Below are positions 59,628-64,000 of a DNA stretch of 64,000 nt, piece after piece. The translations under genes and the position numbers were made by a program. The DNA is from Pterobdella sp. o SKG-2022. Lineage: Eukaryota > Annelida > Clitellata > Hirudinida > Piscicolidae. The DNA is taken from the NCBI GenBank assembly GCA_964035795.1, contig OZ038321.1, forward strand, positions 9,204,294-9,268,293, written 5' to 3'. The notes under the pieces are model-generated. The model did no database searches, was not told where the DNA came from, and saw only the letters and a list, made by a program, of their open reading frames with translations. Within the stretch, counting starts at the first letter, position 1, and every line of letters starts with the position of its first letter.

Positions 59628-62600
59628 CTGACACAAACATAAGAAACGTCAATAAGCATAATATAAGCAAGTGCGTTGCTTCACTAAAATTTTTTTTGAA
59701 TACTTTTAATTTTTAAGAAATAAAAAAAACTTATCATTTATTCATTAAGTATGGTGGTCAAGAAAAACACACAAACTTCAATGGCTTGAAATGCTGAATG
59801 ACTTATGAAACATGGCTGAAGTGCTTTTGAAATGCATTGCAATGTCATAATTGAATCTCAAATTGATTTTCGCACAATTAACATCAGACACTTACGAAGC
59901 TTTTAAATAAATCTGAAGCATTCCATGTTTAAGCAGACGTCTGTGCTTATTTATTGTTATATTCGAAAAATTAAAATTTAATAACTATTTATATCCATAA
60001 AAAATTCCTATTCTACTGTTTTTAGCTATTGTTTTTCATAACTATTCTTTTTATCATAGTAATTTGAAACAACATATTTGACATTCTTAGGAAAATATTT
60101 TGAAGCGAACTTTGCACATACAGAACATTAACTGAATAATAATGGGAGACTAAAAAGTTTAAAAATGGATCAAAATACCTTTCTCAGCTATTAACTGCAA
60201 CCACCTGGTCTGCCAATCTGAAGCTTAAAAGTAGATAGAATGAGGTTTCGCTTGGCTGCCCCAGTGTCTTTCTAGCGTTAAGAAACCATCTGTACACACG
60301 CACACAAACCTCTGCACAACATTCCCTTCATGATAATCCTTCAAGAATCTTCTGAAATTAACGTGTAATGAATGCAGAGAAAATGTATAGTTAAAAATTT
60401 TTATTTTTTGTCAAACTGTACAGTTTTTTTTGTGATAGAAATTCAAATGTAGTTCTTCACGGGTTGATAGTTCAAAGCATTGATCTCCATAACGCTTGTG
60501 TAACTCACGCCTAGAAAATAAGAATATCTTTCTCTGAGTTGCTTTTGAAGATGCCATTTGCAGTTTCTAATTGTTTATGCTAGGTTCTAATAAGTCACAT
60601 TTTTGAAGGTTAATTTGAAGTTTTATAAATATTTTCTAGTTCATAAATGAAACAAATCAATTATGAAATACAATTAATAAAAAATCTTAAATATAAAAGT
60701 TTTCTTCAGCTTTGTTTCATAATTTTCAAAAGAGTTAAATGTTTATACTATCTTCAAGCACATGATAGGAGGGGAGGTTGAAGACAGTAATGAAGTGCCT
60801 TATTATCCTGCTTCAATGCACCCACGTCACTCTCATCAAATTATCATCTGTTTGTTTAACGTTTGACTCCTCAGGGAACAATGGACCCAAGCAGTTCTGC
60901 TAATGAAGAGGTTCTAGTGGAACTCTTGTGTTTCAAGATCGGAAATAAATAATCTAATTTATGAGTGAAGTTGAGTTGAATGGGAGCTTGAAATCAATGA
61001 ACGATATATTTGGAAAGTCGATTTATAGTGATAAACTTTGAGAAAGCAATTATGCTCATAAAAATTAGTACTCATGATGACTTCAATAGAGATTAAAGTT
61101 TTCATTGGATTAAAAAGCTTATATAAGTTCAAGGTTCGAATATTTTTATAAAACGTCATATAAATGATATTTGATGGTGTCGATAGTTTCATATTGAATA
61201 AATTTGAAAGCATAATTATTCTTTCTCATTAAATAGTTGCAAGTTTTATCCTTCGTCATTCCCTTTTCAAAGTTTTTTATTTTCAGTAACATTTCTTAGG
61301 TTGTTATATGTTTCGTTAAAATCCAAATTCGATAGAAAATCTTTTCACAATTTTGCTTTTGTTTGCATAATAATCTATGAGCTAATCATAATTTTCTGAG
61401 TTTTTGTCATATAGCAATCATTATCTTTTGGTCCGGCAGACAGCATACAACCTTAATTTTAAGTTTATGGTATGTACAAATTTTCATTTTATTCTTATGT
61501 TTCAGAAATGAATTATCATAGATTACTTTCTCAAAAACATTTCAATTATACATAATGGTCTTCTTGAGACAAAGTAAAACAAAATTAAAACGAAAAGCTT
61601 TGTACTTTATTATAAAAACTACAAATTTTAAAAAAATTATTAATTTAATTATAATTTATAACAATGATTCTATAAGATAAGTATTTCAGTATAAAATCTG
61701 TGCTAGCCACACATGCGATCTGTACGCACGTACCGCGTTGAGGCAGCTGTGTCCGGCAAATCGATATTTCGTGCAGACCTTCGCAATGGAAAAGGTTTCA
61801 AAAATTATATCGAAAAAAAGCCTAGATCTTATGATTGTGTTAAAAATTTTCAAAAGAATTTGCCTAGATTTCTCTATTGATCGACTTACAGGCATGAAAA
61901 AGATACAGGAAAAATCCTCTCAAAGATATCTCAAAGATACTTCATCAGTAGCATAAGTAAGAAGCGAATTTTTTTGATATTCAAATGTGAAAAGAAATAG
62001 TGTTCGATCTTCCATGTAAGGCTAGTTTCGAACACGAGGTACGTTATACATTTTATGCTTTCCGAACTGATCTATTTGGCGGACAAGAGACTAAATATTA
62101 TCCCATTTATAAGCATTCTAATTTTATAAACTTCAAAAATGATTCTAGTGAATTTATATATGTTTCATTGATCTACAACAAAGTCGAAAGTCTAATAGAA
62201 AATATTCCAATTTTGTACTATTGACATTTGGACAGTTTGTTTGTATATAATTTAGCTAAAAAGTTCTAAAACTTTGGAACAAAAATGAATGTCATCCCCA
62301 TCAATTTATCCATTAACAGTGGCTGCTATCTAGGATTTGTGGATATTCTTTTCTAACATTTTTCTAGTTATCAGTATAAAGTAACTGGTAACATGTATGT
62401 TACAAATAAAAAAGCGAGTGATTGAATAACACAATGGGACGTTCTATTGTTGTTTAATCTAGTTTTTTAGATGCAGTTAAAAGTCAACTAAAACTGCTTA
62501 GCTTTTCCTGGTGTGGCTCAGTTTGATAGAATTAAAAAGCTATTTCGGAAATATTCGCTGGTACCATTATCTTATCATAATTTTAAAAACGTATAAATAT

Positions 62601-64000
62601 TGATATTCATTTTCACGAAATCTTTTGTTTTTCTAATTAACAAACTTAATAAAATGATACTTGATGGGACTAGCGACACAAATAAAAGTTTTGTTTTTCA
62701 TTGGAAGAAATGGTATAAAGTTTATAAAACGTTTCTTAAAGAATTATATAAACACTTTTACATTTAACTCCTTATTCCTATTTGGCCGTTAGTTTGATAA
62801 CAATTTAATTAAGTATTAGAACAAAAGCAAACTATGTTGTAATTATTTAGACTACAGCAACACTCTATATATCCTTTCACATTCTATTCATTGAACCCAG
62901 GTTTGCTATTGCTTGTATAACCACAAAAAAATACTATTTTAATCGAAAAAAATTTAGCACAATTTCTATGATTTAAAATTTTTTGAGAAACGAATATTAA
63001 TAATATTAATTTCAAACCCGCTACAAACAGATACAAATCATGAGTTAATCGCAAGATTTCCACTAATAATCAAAGAAATCAGGTTTAATGTTTCTGCTAC
63101 GAGCATAGTACCTGCCCTCTGTAATAGTGCTTGAAACAGCTCTGTTTTTTTTGTCTCCCAAAAGAATGAAAATGAGAAAATCTTGACTCCTATTTTGTCC
63201 GTTAAGCTGTTAGGGTCCAAAGATTTGTTCAATACATTAGACCAGAAGTTACCTACATTTTTTGAAAAATCAACAGTGAATTTATTGAAAAACAAAATGT
63301 GCAAATTCGGCATTTAAAAAATTAATAGAATGGTCAGCTACTGTGAAATTTTGTGGAAAAAAAACTGCATTCGTAGCAATATTATTTTCAGTAAATTTGA
63401 TTCGAAGGTTTTACCCACTTTCCTGAAAGGAGCATTAAATGGACTTTACTGATATTAAGTATATGCCCAAGCTTTAAGTGCTCAGCCTCAAAAACTGTTA
63501 AAGTGCAGACCTAAATACCCACCCCTATCTTTCTGTCAGTTTTAGTTACAACACCATAGCTTTTTAATCGACAGCGCTTGACTAAGAAATTAGATATAAA
63601 GCAGATAATCTCGATTTTCAAGCATAAAACCTTTGAAAATGAGCTGAATGTTTTAAATAACGAGCTTTTCACCGATGTGGACACCCACTGGAATCATTAT
63701 GAAGAGGAAACATCCATCTGGACATAACATCATGGATTCGGAAAAAAGATACTGATTGCGTATATATCAACCAAGCTTTCATTAAATAATAAATGTTTTA
63801 TAACTTTTTATAAACATGTACGCAGCTAAATGAAATGGCTAGCTCATAAACAATGCATGTGTGCATTCATGTACGATATAGCGAGAAGGTTGTTAGGTAA
63901 TCCAAATTATACTATAACACGATTTCGTGATTTCACCAAAGTGAAATCATTAATAATTCCAAAACACCTATTCGAAAAAGCATTCCAATGAAAGAATATT
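59628..64000. other. Upstream flank of mab-21; no gene recognised
   Basis: Open frames at 61738-61956, 62000-62224 (plus) and 63038-63313 (minus) show no motif I recognise and no splice structure. The stretch near 61710-61770 is richer in G+C and CpG than its surroundings (CGATCTGTACGCACGTACCG), and could be regulatory or a transposon relic. Long-range mab-21 enhancers may lie here, but nothing shows it directly. Confidence 0.3.

Noticed and set aside
61686..62224. Open frames in the mab-21 upstream flank
   Set aside because: No motif, no splice signals in consistent phase, and overlapping frames on both strands; insufficient support for a gene.

Overview
The window is an AT-rich (roughly 70% A+T by eye) piece of a nuclear genome from an invertebrate bilaterian animal. 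Genes are split by GT-AG spliceosomal introns of about 50 bp to more than 5 kb, and the space between is full of decayed transposons and long microsatellites. No bacterial-style operon, rRNA gene or CRISPR array is present. I cannot name the species. Bilaterian-type gene structures (a 359-residue Mab-21 protein, a 5-Ig/2-FN3 adhesion molecule) support the animal assignment.

Six conserved genes were rebuilt exon by exon by matching splice phases. From left to right: (1) myosin ID, minus strand, 15 exons from the ATG at 6111, running off the left edge; (2) RRN3/TIF-IA, the RNA polymerase I initiation factor, minus, 12623-22140, 17 exons; (3) an NCAM/Fasciclin II-type cell adhesion gene, plus, 23402-34517, 18 exons, with a second set of 3' exons at 35222-35623; (4) a PRKX/Pka-C3-type AGC kinase, minus, 37580-48220, 10 exons; (5) cyclin I, plus, 49007-51583, 7 exons; (6) mab-21, minus, 58071-59308, 3 exons. 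RRN3 and the adhesion gene are head to head (1.26 kb between start codons), as are the kinase and cyclin I (0.79 kb). The adhesion gene and the kinase are tail to tail. The genes have unrelated jobs (membrane motor, rRNA transcription, adhesion, signalling, cell cycle, development), so this is ordinary animal gene order rather than a functional cluster.

Introns and intergenic DNA hold non-LTR retrotransposon remains (6325-7894, 17889-18520, 38260-40010, 40316-40430, 42655-42775, 53880-54760), a Penelope-like element with inverted flanking arms (16705-18880), a Tc1/mariner-like element (45174-46230), a MULE-type SWIM fragment (about 9745), at least three families of small inverted-repeat elements, a tRNA-headed SINE seen twice, a 20-bp minisatellite (36475-36655), and long TG, AT and TAA tracts, two of them close to splice sites and one against the myosin start codon.

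The most interesting observations are the two alternative hydrophobic C-termini of the adhesion gene, the tail-to-tail Penelope remnant inside an RRN3 intron, the dinucleotide tract abutting the myosin ID start codon, and a missing canonical cysteine in the second Ig domain of the adhesion protein. I found no wholly new biological system.
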